Below, piece by piece: positions 25,666 to 37,200 of a DNA stretch of 64,000 bases (positions within the stretch are counted from its first letter, which is position 1; each line of letters opens with the position of its first letter). The notes under the pieces are model-generated. The model ran no database searches, had not been told where the DNA came from, and saw nothing but the letters and a program-made list of their open reading frames with translations. The translations under genes and the position numbers were made by a program. The DNA comes from Halisarca cf. caerulea (lineage: Eukaryota > Porifera > Demospongiae > Chondrillida > Halisarcidae): assembly GCA_963170055.1 (NCBI GenBank), contig CAUJGJ010000432.1:219201-283200 (forward strand). The letters run 5' to 3'.

Positions 25666-26130
25666 GCCGCACACTTATATGGGATGCAACATGTATTGAC
25701 ACCTTTGCCCCATCGTACATCAACACAGCAACTAAGGATGCTGGCCTAGTTGCAGAAATTGCCGAAACCCGTAAGAGGAAGAACTACGAAGTCTTATCGG
25801 CAGTTCACATGTTCACTCCCATAGCAGTGGAGACATCTGGAGTCTTTGGCCCTGAGACCAGAGATTTCCTCCACAAACTGTCTTCTAGAGTGAAGTCAGT
25901 TACTCTTGAAGAGAAGTCCCACTTCTATCTGACACAGCAACTGTCTATTGCCATCCAACGTGGGAATGCTTTGTCCATTCTTGGTACTCATGTGCCGGTT
26001 GGTACATCGGACTAACTGTAATTATGTGCATGTATGTGTAGCTTTGCATGTCATCATGGTTTTTATTATCATTGTGTAGTTACATCTATAATTGAGTAAT
26101 ATATAACAATTTAATATGTATAATAATAAT
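25666..26130 (+). mobile_element. Second non-LTR retrotransposon 3' fragment
   Basis: An open frame runs without its own start from 25670 to the stop at 26013-26015. It reads LIWDATCIDTFAPSYINTAT at its start and LTQQLSIAIQRGNALSILGT near its end. The LxWDxTxxDTxAxS(Y/H) and QRGNA motifs recur at the C-terminus of many invertebrate non-LTR retrotransposon proteins. The tail is AT-rich with AATAATAATA near 26120. It begins immediately after the previous element's AAT tail, so one element probably inserted into the other, or at its tail. Confidence 0.7.
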
Positions 26131-26359
26131 AATATAGGCAAGAATCAGTAAAAGTTTGTGAAAATTCAAACAGTAGAAACCCCTGCCAAGCAGTGCCAAA
26201 AGCTAACTTGAAAATTTCAAGGTAATCCAATCATACTCTTGTCACTGACTTTAGCCAGTACTGCATCAACGGGGAACAGACATGTCTTCCTGTACGCTAG
26301 GGGGTGGCCCCTCCATTTCACCAATTAATTAGATTGGCACACAAAGCGCGCCAAAACAA

Positions 26360-26440
26360 GACAACAGCCAATCAGAATGCTCAACACAAAACGGAAGTAG
26401 AACTTTAGTATAAAAGCTGCTGTCCTCGCCATTTTCCTTT
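26360..26440 (+). promoter_or_regulatory. CCAAT/TATA core promoter
   Basis: CCAAT at 26368-26372 is followed 37 bp later by TATAAAAG at 26409-26416, the classical spacing order. A TSS would be expected near 26440. An abrupt rise in GC content begins just downstream. This is the clearest TATA-type promoter in the window; activity is inferred. Confidence 0.55.
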
Positions 26441-27645
26441 GTGAGTAGTTGTCGTGTTGGTTGCAGGCTCCAATAGCGCTGAATTCAGAAAAGGGGTAAC
26501 TCCGAACCCGGGTGACCAAACCGACCAGGCTACTACCTTGCGCCCATGCTGGCGGGATCTAGGAAGCCCGTAGTAGTCTCCCTTAAGGGGTCCTGGAGTA
26601 AGTCTTTGGTGCGGGGCGTTAAGAGTCAGCCGCATGGCGCTACTCACCAACCTTTTGTCGGTGTACGGTCGGAGCTTGCAGATTGGGTACGGTCCTTGCT
26701 CCTTAAAGACGCGGGAGTTGTGAGTTTGAGTTCGCCCTTGCAGTGTTGCTTGCCACATAGTCCTTTGGAGGCAGGTCCGCTTCATTGGAAGTGGGAAGGG
26801 CCTGTAAGTTACCGTTCTCTTCTCCATCTCTTTGCTGTCTAGTACCCAGCGGTGTGATGTAAGGCCCGTGAGACTTGCAGATCATCGCCCGGTTACACGT
26901 ATCGTATGTGTGCCGGTGTACGGTGTCAGTCGATGTACGGTCAGAGCTTGTGATCGGGTGCGTCCCTGCTCCTAGCAGACATTTGGGGGCGGTGTCGGAA
27001 AGTACCCAGCGGTGACGTGTCATCGCACGGCTACACTTTGTGTGCCACAGCCGTTGTACGGGTCGGTGTACGGTCGGAGCTTGTGATTGGGTGCGTCCTT
27101 GCTCCTAGCAGACATTTGGGAGGGTGTCTGAAAGTACCCAGCGGTGACGTGTCATCGCACGGCTACACTTTGTGTGCCACAGTCGTTGTACGGGTCGGTG
27201 TACGGTCGGAGCTTGTGATTGGGTACGTCCTTGCTCCTTAAAGACACGGGAGTTGTGAGTTTGAGTTCGCCCTTGCAGTGTTGCTTGCCACATAGTCCTT
27301 TGGAGGCAGGTCCGCTTCATCGGAAGTGGGAAGGGCCTGTGAGTTACCGTTCTCTTCTCCACTTCTTTGCTGTTTAGTACCCAGCGGTGTGATGTAAGGC
27401 CCGTGAGACTTGCAGATCATCGCCCGGTTACACGTATCGTATGCGTGCCGGTGTACGGTGTCAGTCGATGTACGGTTTCAGTCGGTGTACGGTCCTAGCC
27501 AGTGACTGTGGCAAGTTTTTGCCTGAAGATTCCAGGGTAGTCTTGTGGACGATGTGCGACCTGTCTAATTGTGTTCTGGGAGAGGAACTGGTGTTGCAGC
27601 TGTTTCAGCAACTTTTGTTGGTTAGTATATTCAGTTGCTGATCCA
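26440..27645 (+). other. GC-rich, internally duplicated, apparently non-coding region
   Basis: Downstream of the TATA box lies about 1.2 kb that is richer in CpG and GC than its surroundings. It has a Y-X-X-Y block structure. Two ~270-bp Y blocks (about 26665-26935 and 27199-27480) share GTTGCTTGCCACATAGTCCT, and two ~131-bp X blocks between them (about 26936-27198) share AGCAGACATTTGGG. All blocks open with GTACGGTCGGAGCTTG and share AGTACCCAGCGGTG. Frames are short and inconsistent between copies. It ends near a donor-like TTGTTG/GTTAGT at 27621. It could be a non-coding RNA gene, a long 5' UTR, or the regulatory region of an unrecognised retroelement. Confidence 0.5.
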
Positions 27646-28020
27646 TACATGTGTACGTCATAATATCTAAGAATGAGAATACCTGGTCTTCGTAATTTTG
27701 TCAATTACATATATGTACGTAGTAAATAATAATTTATAATAATTGCCTACTGAAGACGTAAAATGGCTGTAATTGCTGTACACTTCCTTGGGTCATGTCC
27801 CTTTGTTTCTTTACTGTACCATGTCATATATTTCAGTATCTTTAGGAATCACTTATTTCTTCATTGGATTCATCCATTAAGTCTTGTGTGTGCCTTAGCT
27901 GGTGGTGTATAGCCTTTTGAAATGCCTGAATAACCTGAAACTTGAATTTCAAATATATTCTTGATGATTGATTTGATTTTTATGATTTTTATAGAACCTG
28001 TGGCGGCAGCATGGTGGTGC
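27646..28020. other. AT-rich stretch, nothing recognised
   Basis: Low-complexity AT-rich sequence without a coding signal or repeat I can name. Confidence 0.5.
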
Positions 28021-28065
28021 TCGCTTTGTGGGGTAGCTGTGCAGTTGCAGGAGCTCAACACCAGT

Positions 28066-28390
28066 GGATGGGCATCCGTGGTACTCGATGTGTAGGACGT
28101 AATGGTTCCACTACCCTGAAATCCTGCCTGCTCGAGTAGCCTTTCCAATAAGCCACTGAACTGATTGATGTTGTCCATCTCCTCAATGTTGCTGGACCTG
28201 TCCTACCAAGACGACCTGAATCTGGTGCATTGTGGTGCTTGGACTAGTCTGAGTAGTGTCAGTGTTCAGGTGTCCAGCAGCTGATTGGCGCCCGTGGTAC
28301 TCGTTGTGTAGGATGTAATGGTTCCACAGCCCTGAAGTCTTGCCCGCTCGAGTAGCCAGGCCACCCTGTCCATCAATTGATCTGTTCAAA
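28066..28390 (-). repeat. Two diverged copies of an ~80-bp segment spaced 216 bp
   Basis: GTGGTACTCG(A/T)TGTGTAGGA recurs at 28078 and 28294, and the similarity extends over about 80 bp each. On the minus strand both copies can be read as similar peptides: LLEQAGFQGSGTITSYTSST in the left copy and LLERARLQGCGTITSYTTST in the right copy. Because 216 is 72 codons, the copies are in the same frame. The right copy meets a stop soon after its peptide; the left is open for 102 codons from an ATG at 28178. It may be a tandem exon duplication, a pseudogene, or chance coding in a non-coding repeat. No family is recognised. Confidence 0.45.
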
Positions 28391-28399
28391 GTGGCACCT

Positions 28400-29628
28400 C
28401 CCAGTGATGTCTAGTCTGGATCCCCTTCTGATGATTTCACAGATGCAACTGGTCTGACGGTAGACTTGTCGCAACCTGGCTAAATTTTTGGGGCATGATG
28501 TACCTCCCCGTCCTCGTTGGATGCCCTGGGCACACAAGTTAGTCGTGTGGCAAAGAGAGGTACAAGAATGACTGCTATTTATAGCTATACTGCGTGTTGA
28601 GAATTACATAGCTAGCATTTAATTTAACATATTATGACACTATTTCGTTGGTTCTCTAATACTTTTTTGTGTTTTATATATTCACAAACTCTACTTGTTA
28701 GGTTGTGTATTATATGCTAGGATATTATGCATTTGATTGATATACTCAGTTGTTAAATTGAAATATATTTCACTAGTATTCAGACTGAGATTGATTGCAT
28801 GGTATTTACAATGGGTAGTTCCCATGTACAGTAGTTGGTTCACTTGCTCAGTAGCTGGTTGGTGCACAACACCCAAAACAATACTAGGACTCCACATGAG
28901 GGCAATGCAGCAATACGTGACAAACTCTGCAAGATAACTTGTATTTTTGTTAAGTACGTCCATTACAGGCTTACTGCATATTCTCTAAATCGATTTGTCA
29001 CACCAAGTTTCACAAAAATTTCCTTTGACAAGAAGTATAGAATTTATGTAGAATTGTTTTCCAGAACCTATACCTTTGAGAATGGCTGATGAAACTTTGG
29101 AGTCAATTAATGAACAAATACTTAGGCTATTACAAACATATACGTACGTACATGATTATAATAATCTCAAGTGTAGTGAAAGGAACATTAAAGTGCAGCT
29201 CTCTGGGTACATGATAGTTTGCAAGTTTTGAGGGGTAGCTCAACACACAGTTATGCCTAGCTGCCATTTTGTCAGTCACATTCAACAGTATGCCTACCCC
29301 AACAGAACAAAAACAGCAAATAATTATCTATTGGTAAATTATTATAATTGTCAAGTTACAAGAGTAAAATGAAACGTTTTAGCTAAAATATGCATCATTA
29401 TGACCATGTAGTTACTTCTGTGCGTGTAGTGATCTCCTAGCTATAAGTCTGGGTGTGTATCTGTGTGTTGTTCTGATGTTCTTCTGTGCTAGTGGTGGTG
29501 CTTGCTGTGTGTGCAGTGGGTAGTGGTGCATGTGTGTCTGGTTGTGCAGCATGGTGTGGGTACTGTAGAATATGTGGTGTGCACTAATGTATTGCGTGTG
29601 GAGTGTAAAATGGTGTAGGGTATGGAGC
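28400..29628. other. Intergenic, nothing firmly recognised
   Basis: AT-rich from about 28590, with several 60-90 codon frames on both strands that overlap one another and show no domain. A minus-strand frame near 28535-28400 contains GIQRGRGGTSCPKNL and could be an exon, but has no support beyond openness. Confidence 0.4.
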
Positions 29629-30114
29629 TTATTGTGGCATAGGTGGAGAGTGTGTCATGAATGGTAGTGGCTGTGCATGGTGTGGAGGTGCTGATGACTG
29701 AGGGATTGTGGCTGGCGTCTGGGGTGATGTGCTGGGGATCGCAGGAGTTGTGGCTGTCTTGTTGCTAGACACTGAGTGACTATCCTCCTGCCCTTGTGCA
29801 CTTTCCACCTACAAGGGTAGTATTCAGCTGTTGTATATATAGGCTTTACCATACACAAGCTTACTATGTGCTTTAGCTCCTTTCTGTTGAGGTGCGGAAA
29901 GTTACATCTGTGCTTCTTCTTACACCCATTTGTGATGTTAAAGAATTTACAAAATTTAGTGTTAGTAGACTTTTCTATCGGAAAGGGCCAAACATCATAA
30001 ATGTACATACATAATACCAGAACATTTGAAATGCGAGGTGTACTTACTGTGCTGTTTAGGCTTGCTAGCTTTGTCAAAATAATTATTGACAAACTGAAAA
30101 CCCTTGCCAGACAT
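29629..30114 (-). CDS. Small CCCH zinc-finger protein, three exons
   Basis: Exons 30114-30048, 29974-29865 and 29808-29629 join in phase with GT-AG borders, giving 118 residues: 22 codons plus one base, then 36 codons, then 59 codons and TAA. The start is MSGKGFQFVNNYFDKASK. Exon 2 holds one CCCH finger, FCKFFNITNGCKKKHRCNFP followed by His, with spacing Cys-x8-Cys-x5-Cys-x3-His, flanked by Lys residues. CCCH fingers usually bind single-stranded AU-rich RNA, so an RNA-binding role is inferred from the fold only. Exon 3 is low-complexity, rich in Ser, Thr, Pro, Gln and His (SAPPHHAQPLPFMTHSPPMP). I do not recognise an orthologue. It is the last gene before the satellite. Plausible alternatives are a fast-evolving lineage-specific gene or a fragment of a larger CCCH protein. 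Confidence 0.68.
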
Positions 30115-30655
30115 CCTTAGACTACAATACTCTGAATGCTAATATATGGCCACTTAGCTGTCCAGCTTTAAATATGTGCATGGATTGCATGGCTGGGGGT
30201 TCAGTGGAGGTATGATTTCGATGAACTGTTTACCATCTGTTTAGGCTAGGCAATGCTATTAGAGCTTGGGACTGTAAGGTGCTTATGAGAAATTATTTGT
30301 GCAGGAACTCTGCAACTGCCATGTTACTTTGATAAGGGGCAAGGAGAAACGGCGGAAACAGCAGAAATGGCAAAATGGCTGAAACAGTGGAAATGCTCTC
30401 AGTAAGCATTTGCCATATATTGTTTGACCCCACCCACATGCCCACATGTATCTACATACTGCACAGTCCCACCTAGTGATTGTCACTGTAAATAGTTTAG
30501 GTGAAAGTGATGTATACACAATTGGCCAAAAGAAGACATTGTACTGTAGCGAAGCGTATTGTAGGGTATATGCATATTGACAACATAAACATTTTACAGT
30601 TAATTGTATTTAATGCAAACATATGCAAAATATAAGCCATGTGTACACTTGCACA
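30115..30655. other. Intergenic between CCCH gene and satellite
   Basis: The CCCH gene promoter should be here. A purine-rich stretch (about 30335-30395, with repeated GGCGGAAAC and AGAAATGGC) is the only local feature seen. Confidence 0.45.
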
Positions 30656-30696
30656 CCCACCCACACCCACACAACACACACAACACACGCACACAT

Positions 30697-30726
<30 letters not shown>
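30656..30726. repeat. CA microsatellite bordering the satellite
   Basis: Imperfect CCCACA then (CA)n, ending directly at the first unit of the 62-bp array. Confidence 0.92.
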
Positions 30727-30729
<3 letters not shown>

Positions 30730-32060
30730 GCTTCCTGCATCAAATAAAACACTTCCTGTGAAAAAAATTTTCAAGTTCTGATGTGGCCACATGGCTTCCC
30801 GCATCAAGGTGAATACTTGCTGTGGAAAAGATTTCAATTTGTGATTTGACCATATGGCTACCCACATCAAAGGAACAACTTCCTGTGATAAAAATTTCAA
30901 TTTCCGACATGGAAAATAGCTTCCTGCATAAAGAAAAACTTCCTGTCAAAAAATTTCAATTTCCCACTTAAGAACATGGCTTCCCGCATCGAAGGGAACA
31001 CTTCCTGTGATAAAAATTTCACTATCCCATGCCACCACATGGATTCCCGCTTCAAAGGGAACACTTCCTTTGGTGAACATTTCAATTTCCCATGCCTCCA
31101 CATGGTTTCCCGCATCAAAGGGAACACTTCCTGTGGTGAACATTTCAATTTACCACTCCGCCACATGGTTTCCCGCATGAAAGGGAACACTATTTTGGTG
31201 AAAGTTTCAATTTCCCACGCCTCCATGTAGCTTCCCACATCAAAGTAAACACTTCCTGTGGTGAACATTTCAATTTCCCACTCCTCCACATGGTTTCCCG
31301 CATGAAAGGGAACACTTCCTTGGTGAAAGTTTCAATTTCCCACGCCTCCATGTAGCTTCCCACATCAAAGTAAACACTTCCTGTGGTGAACATTTCAATT
31401 TACCACTCCTCCACATGGTTTCCCACATAAAAGGGAACACTTCCTGTATTGAAATTTCAATATTACATGCCACCACATGGCTTCCCGAATTAAAGAGAAG
31501 ACATCCTGAGGTGAAATTGTCAATTTACAACGCCTCCACATGGCTTCCCGCATAAAAGGGAACATTTCCTGAGGTGAAAATTTTCATTTCCCACGCTACC
31601 ACATGTCTTCCCCCATCAAAGGGAAAACATCGTGAGGTGAAAATTTACATTTCCCACACCACCACATGGTTTCCCGCATCAAAGGAAAAACATCCTGAGG
31701 TCAAAATTTACATTTCCCACGCCACCACAAGGCTTCCTGCATCAAATGGAACACATCGCGAGGAGAAAATTTACATTTCCCACGCCACCACATGGCTTCC
31801 CGCATCAAAGGGAACACATCCCGAGGTGAAAATTTACATTTCCCACGCCACCAATGGCTTCCTGCATCGAAGTGAACACATCCCGAGGTTAAAATTTTCA
31901 TTTCCCACGCTACCACAAGGCTTCCCGCATCAAAGGAAAAACATCCTGAGGTTAAAATTTACATTTCCCACGCAACCACATGGCTTCCAGCAACAAAGGG
32001 AACACTTCCTGAGGTGAAACTTTTCAATTCCCACGCCACCACATGGCTCCCCGCATCAAA
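30727..32060. repeat. 62-63 bp satellite array
   Basis: About 21 diverged copies of a 62-63 bp unit. The core is CACATGGCTTCCCGCATCAA, then GGGAACACTTCCTGTGGTGA, then a T/A-rich CATTTCAATTTCCCAC. Starts of TTCAATTT at 31081, 31144, 31206 and 31269 give the period. The left units are the most diverged and have shorter spacers; units after about 31480 share ACATCCTGAGGTGAAAATTT. Short frames on both strands are repeat artefacts. The array stops abruptly where the 104-bp satellite begins. Confidence 0.94.
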
Positions 32061-33620
32061 CGCACATTCCCTATGGATACACATGAAGTTTCTGAAGTGC
32101 TGTGGGCGTATTTGTGTAGTGTTGGATATGCTAGTGAAAATACCAATATTTGGCACTAGCACCACGCACATTCCCAGTGGACACACATGAAGTTTCTTAA
32201 CTGCTGTGGGCGTATTTGTGTAGTGTTGGATATGCTGGTGCTAATACCAATATTTGGCACTAGCACCACGCACATTCCCAGTGGACGCACATGAAGGTTC
32301 TGAAGTGCTGTGGGCGTATTTGTATAGTGTTGGATATGCTTGTGCTAATACCAATATTTGGCACTATCACCACGCACATTCCCAGTGGACACACATGATC
32401 TTTCTGAAGTGCTGTGGGCGCATTTGTGTAGTGTTGGATATGCTGGTGCTAATATAAATATTTGGCACTATCACCATGCACATTCCCAGTGGACACACAT
32501 GAAGTTTCTGAAGTGCTGTGGGCGTATTTGTGTAGTGTTGGATATGCTGGTGCTAATACCAATATTTGGCACTATCACCACGCACATTCCCAGTGGACAC
32601 ACATGAAGTTTCTGAAGTGCTGTGGGCGTATTCGTGTAGCGTGGATAATACAGGTGCTAATACCAATATTTGGCACTAGCACCATGTACATTCACAGTGG
32701 ACACACATGATGTTTCTTAACTGCTGTGGGCGTTTTTGAGTAGTGTTGGATATGCTGGTGCTAATACCAATATTTGACACTATCACCACGCACATTCCCA
32801 GTGGACACACATGAAGTTTCTTAACTGCTGTGGGCGTATTTGTGTAGTGTTGGATATGCTGGTGCTAATACCAATATTTGGCACTAGCACCACGCACATT
32901 CCCAGTGGACGCACATGAAGTTTCTGAAGTACTGTGGGCGTATTCGTGTAGTGTGGAAAATACAGGTGCTAATACCAATATTTGGCACTAGCACCACGCA
33001 CATTCCCAGTGGACACACATGAAGTTTCTTAACTGCTGTGGGCGTATTTGTATAGTGTTGGATTTGCTGGTACTAATACCAATATTTGGCACTAGCACCA
33101 CGCACATTCCCAGTGGACACACATGAAGTTTCTGAAGTGCTGTGGGCGTATTTGTGTAGTGTTGGATATGCTGGTGCTAATACCAATATTTGGCACTAGC
33201 ACCGCGCACAATCCCAGTGGACACACATGACCTTTCTGAAGTGCTGTTAGCGCATTTGTGTAGTGTTGGATATGCTGGTGCTAATACCAATATTTGGCAC
33301 TAACACCGCGCACAATCCGAATGGACACACATGTCCTTTCTGAAGTGCTGTGGGCGTATTTGTGTAGTGTTGGATATGCTGGTGCTAATACCAATATTTG
33401 GCACGAGCACCACGCACATTCCCAGTGGACACATATGAAGTTTTTTAACTACTGTGGGCGTATTTGTGTAATGTTGGATATGCTGGTTCTAATACCAATA
33501 TTTTGCAATAACACCATGCGCATTCCCTCACATGAAGTTTCTAAAAAGTTGTGGGCATATCTGTGTAGTTTTAAACATGTTGGTGTAAAGACCATAATTT
33601 TGCAAATTGTTATCTTAGTA

Positions 33621-33656
33621 TAACCCTAACCCTAACCCTAACCCTAACACTAACCC
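33621..33656. repeat. Interstitial telomeric repeat (TAACCC)n
   Basis: Six consecutive hexamers, five TAACCC and one TAACAC, equal to the TTAGGG-type animal telomere repeat in C-rich orientation on the plus strand. It sits between a badly degenerated 104-bp unit (33530-33620) and regular units, inside the satellite. Confidence 0.93.
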
Positions 33657-34251
33657 CCACGCACATTCCGAGTGGACACACATGAAGGTTCTGAAGTGCT
33701 GTGGGCGTATTTGTGTAGTGCAGGAAATGCAGGTGCTAATATAAATATTTGGCACTAGCACCACGCACATTCCCAGTGGACACACATGAAGTTTCTGAAG
33801 TGCTGTGGGCGTATTTGTGTAATGTTGGATATGCTGGTGCTAATACCATTATTTGGCACTAGAACCACGCACATTCCCAGTGGAAACACATTAAGTTTCT
33901 GAAGTGCTGTGGGCGTATTTGTGTTGTGTTGGATATGCTGGTGCTAATAGCAATATTTGGAACTAGCACCACGCACATTCCCAGTGGACACACATGAAGT
34001 TTCTGAAGTGCTGTGGGCGTATTTGTGTAGTGTTGGATATGCTGGTGCTAATACCAATATTTGACACTATCACCACGCACATTCCCAGTGGACACACATG
34101 AAGTTTCTTAACTGCTGTGGGCGTATTTGTGTAGTGTTGGATATGCTTGTCCTAATACCAATATTTGGCAATAGCACCACGCACATTCCCAGTGGACACA
34201 CATGACCTTTCTGAAGTGCTGTGGGCGTATTTGTGTAGTGTTTGATATGCT

Positions 34252-34282
34252 GGTGCTAATACCAATATTTGGCACTAGCACC
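34252..34282. other. Example of the 31-bp dyad in each 104-bp unit
   Basis: The outer arms are GGTGCTA and TAGCACC (perfect inverse complements). They are separated by 3-base spacers (ATA, CAC) from an inner palindromic core CCAATATTTGG, with arms CCAA and TTGG. The same arrangement recurs once per unit through the array, with few changes. It could be a binding site for a dimeric protein or extrude as a short hairpin. Confidence 0.8.
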
Positions 34283-37200
34283 ACGCACATTCCCAGTGGA
34301 CACACATGACCTTTCTGAAGTGCTGTGGGCGTATTTGTGTAGTGTTGGATATGCTGGTGCTAATACCAATATTTGGCACTAGCACCGCGCACATTCCCAG
34401 TGGACACACATGACCTTTCTGAAGTGCTGTGGGCGTATTTGTGTAGTGTTGGATATGCTGGTGCTAATACAAATATTTGGCACTAGCACCACGCACATTC
34501 CCAGTGGACACACATGACCTTTCTGAAGTGCTGTGGGCGTATTTGTGTAGTGTTGGATATGCTGGTGCTAATACCAATATTTGGCACTAGAACCACGCAC
34601 ATTCCCAGTGGACACACATGAAGTTTCTGAAGTGCTGTGGGCGTATTTGTGTAGTGTTGGATATGCTGGTGCTAATACCAATATTTGGCACTAGCACCAC
34701 GCACATTCCCAGTGGACACACATGACCTTTCTGAAGTGCTGTGGGCGTATTTGTGTAGTGTTGGATATGCTGGCGCTAATACCAATATTTGACACTAGCA
34801 CCACGCACATTCCCATTGTACACACATGAAGTTTCTGAAGTGCTGTGGGCGTATTTGTGTAGTGTTGGATATGCTGGTGCTAATACCAATATTTGGCACT
34901 AGCACCACGCACATTCCCAGTGGACACACATGAAGTTTCTTAACTACTGTGGGCGTATTTGTGTAATGTTGGATATGCTGGTGCTAATACCAATATTTGG
35001 CACTAGCACCGCGCACATTCCCAGTGGACACACATGACCTTTCTGAAGTGCTGTGGGCGTATTTGTGTAGTGTTGGATATGCTGGTGCTAATACCAATAT
35101 TTGGCATTAGCACCACGCACATTCCCAGTGGACACACATGACCTTTCTGAAGTGCTGTGGGCGTATTTGTGTAGTGTTGGATATGCTGGTGCTAATACCA
35201 ATATTTGGCACTAACACCACGCACATTCCCAGTGGACACACATGACCTTTCTGAAGTGCTGTGGGCGTATTTGTGTAGTGTTGGATATGCTGGTGCTAAT
35301 ACCAATATTTGGCACTAGCACCACGCACATTCCCAGTGGACACACATGACTTTTCTGAAGTGCTGTGGGCGTATTTGTGTAGTGTTGGATATGCTGGTGC
35401 TAATACCAATATTTGGCACTAGCACCACGCACATTCCCAGTGGACACACATGAAGTTTCTGTAGTGCTGTGGGCGTATTTGTGTAGTGTTGGATATGCTG
35501 GTGCTAATACCAATATTTGGCAATAGCACCACGCACATTCCCAGTGGACACACATGACCTTTCTGAAGTGCTGTGGGCGTATTTGTGTAGTGTTGGATAT
35601 GCTGGTGCTAATACCAATATTTGGCACTAGCACCACGCACATTCCCAGTGGACACACATGACCTTTCTGAAGTGCTGTGGGCGTATTTGTGTAGTGTTGG
35701 ATATGCTGGTGCTAATACCAATATTTGGCACTAGCACCACGCACATTCCCAGTGGACACACATGACCTTTCTGAAGTGCTGTGGGCGTATTTGTGTAGTG
35801 TTGGATATGCTGGTGCTAATACCAATATTTGGCACTAACACCACACACATTCCCAGTGGACACACATGACCTTTCTGAAGTGCTGTGGGCGTATTTGTGT
35901 AGTGTTGGATATGCTGGTGCTAATACCAATATTTGGCACTAGCACCACGCACATTCCCAGTGGACACACATGAAGTTTCTGAAGTGCTGTGGGCGTATTT
36001 GTGTAGTGTTGGATATGCTGGTGCTAATACCAATATTTGGCACTAGCACCACGCACATTCCCAGTGGACACACATGACCTTTCTGAAGTGCTGTGGGCGT
36101 ATTTGTGTAGTGTTGGATATGCTGGTGCTAATACCAATATTTGGCACTAGCACCACGCACATTCCCAGTGGACACACATGACCTTTCTGAAGTGCTGTGG
36201 GCGTATTTGTGTAGTGTTGGATATGCTGGTGCTAATACAAATATTTGGCACTAGCACCACGCACATTCCCAGTGGACACACATGAAGTTTCTGAAGTGCT
36301 GTGGGCGTATTTGTGTAGTGTTGGATATGCTGGTGCTAATACCAATATTTGGCACTAGCACCACGCACATTCCCAGTGGACACACATGAAGTTTCTGAAG
36401 TGCTGTGGGCGTATTTGTGTAGTGTTGGATATGCTGGTGCTAATACCAATATTTGGCACTAGCACCACGCACATTCCCAGTGGACACACATGACCTTTCT
36501 GAAGTGCTGTGGGCGTATTTGTGTAGTGTTGGATATGCTGGTGCTAATACCAATATTTGGCACTAGCACCACGCACATTCCCAGTGGACACACATGACCT
36601 TTCTGAAGTGCTGTGGGCGTATTTGTGTAGTGTTGGATATGCTGGTGCTAATACCAATATTTGGCACTAACACCACGCACATTCCCAGTGGACACACATG
36701 AAGTTTCTGAAGTGCTGTGGGCGTATTTGTGTAGTGTTGGATATGCTGGTGCTAATACCAATATTTGGCACTAACACCACGCACATTCCCAGTGGACACA
36801 CATGACCTTTCTGAAGTGCTGTGGGCGTATTTGTGTAGTGTTGGATATGCTGGTGCTAATACCAATATTTGGCACTAGCACCACGCACATTCCCAGTGGA
36901 CACACATGAAGTTTCTGAAGTGCTGTGGGCGTATTTGTGTAGTGTTGGATATGCTGGTGCTAATACCAATATTTGGCACTAGCACCACGCACATTCCCAG
37001 TGGACACACATGACCTTTCTGAAGTGCTGTGGGCGTATTTGTGTAGTGTTGGATATGCTGGTGCTAATACCAATATTTGGCACTAGCACCACGCACATTC
37101 CCAGTGGACACACATGACCTTTCTGAAGTGCTGTGGGCGTATTTGTGTAGTGTTGGATATGCTGGTGCTAATACCAATATTTGGCACTAGCACCACGCAC

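Noticed and set aside
26405..27641. Short frames (60-140 codons) on both strands in the GC-rich region
   Set aside because: Frames differ between the duplicated X and Y blocks and end at different places, so coding is not conserved between copies.
28691..28963. 90-codon minus-strand frame with some hydrophobic character
   Set aside because: No splice-site support, no recognisable domain, and an overlapping plus-strand frame of similar length; AT-rich context makes chance likely.
30497..32186. Frames of 65-147 codons around 30.5-32.2 kb
   Set aside because: They are translations of the CA microsatellite and the 62-63 bp satellite.
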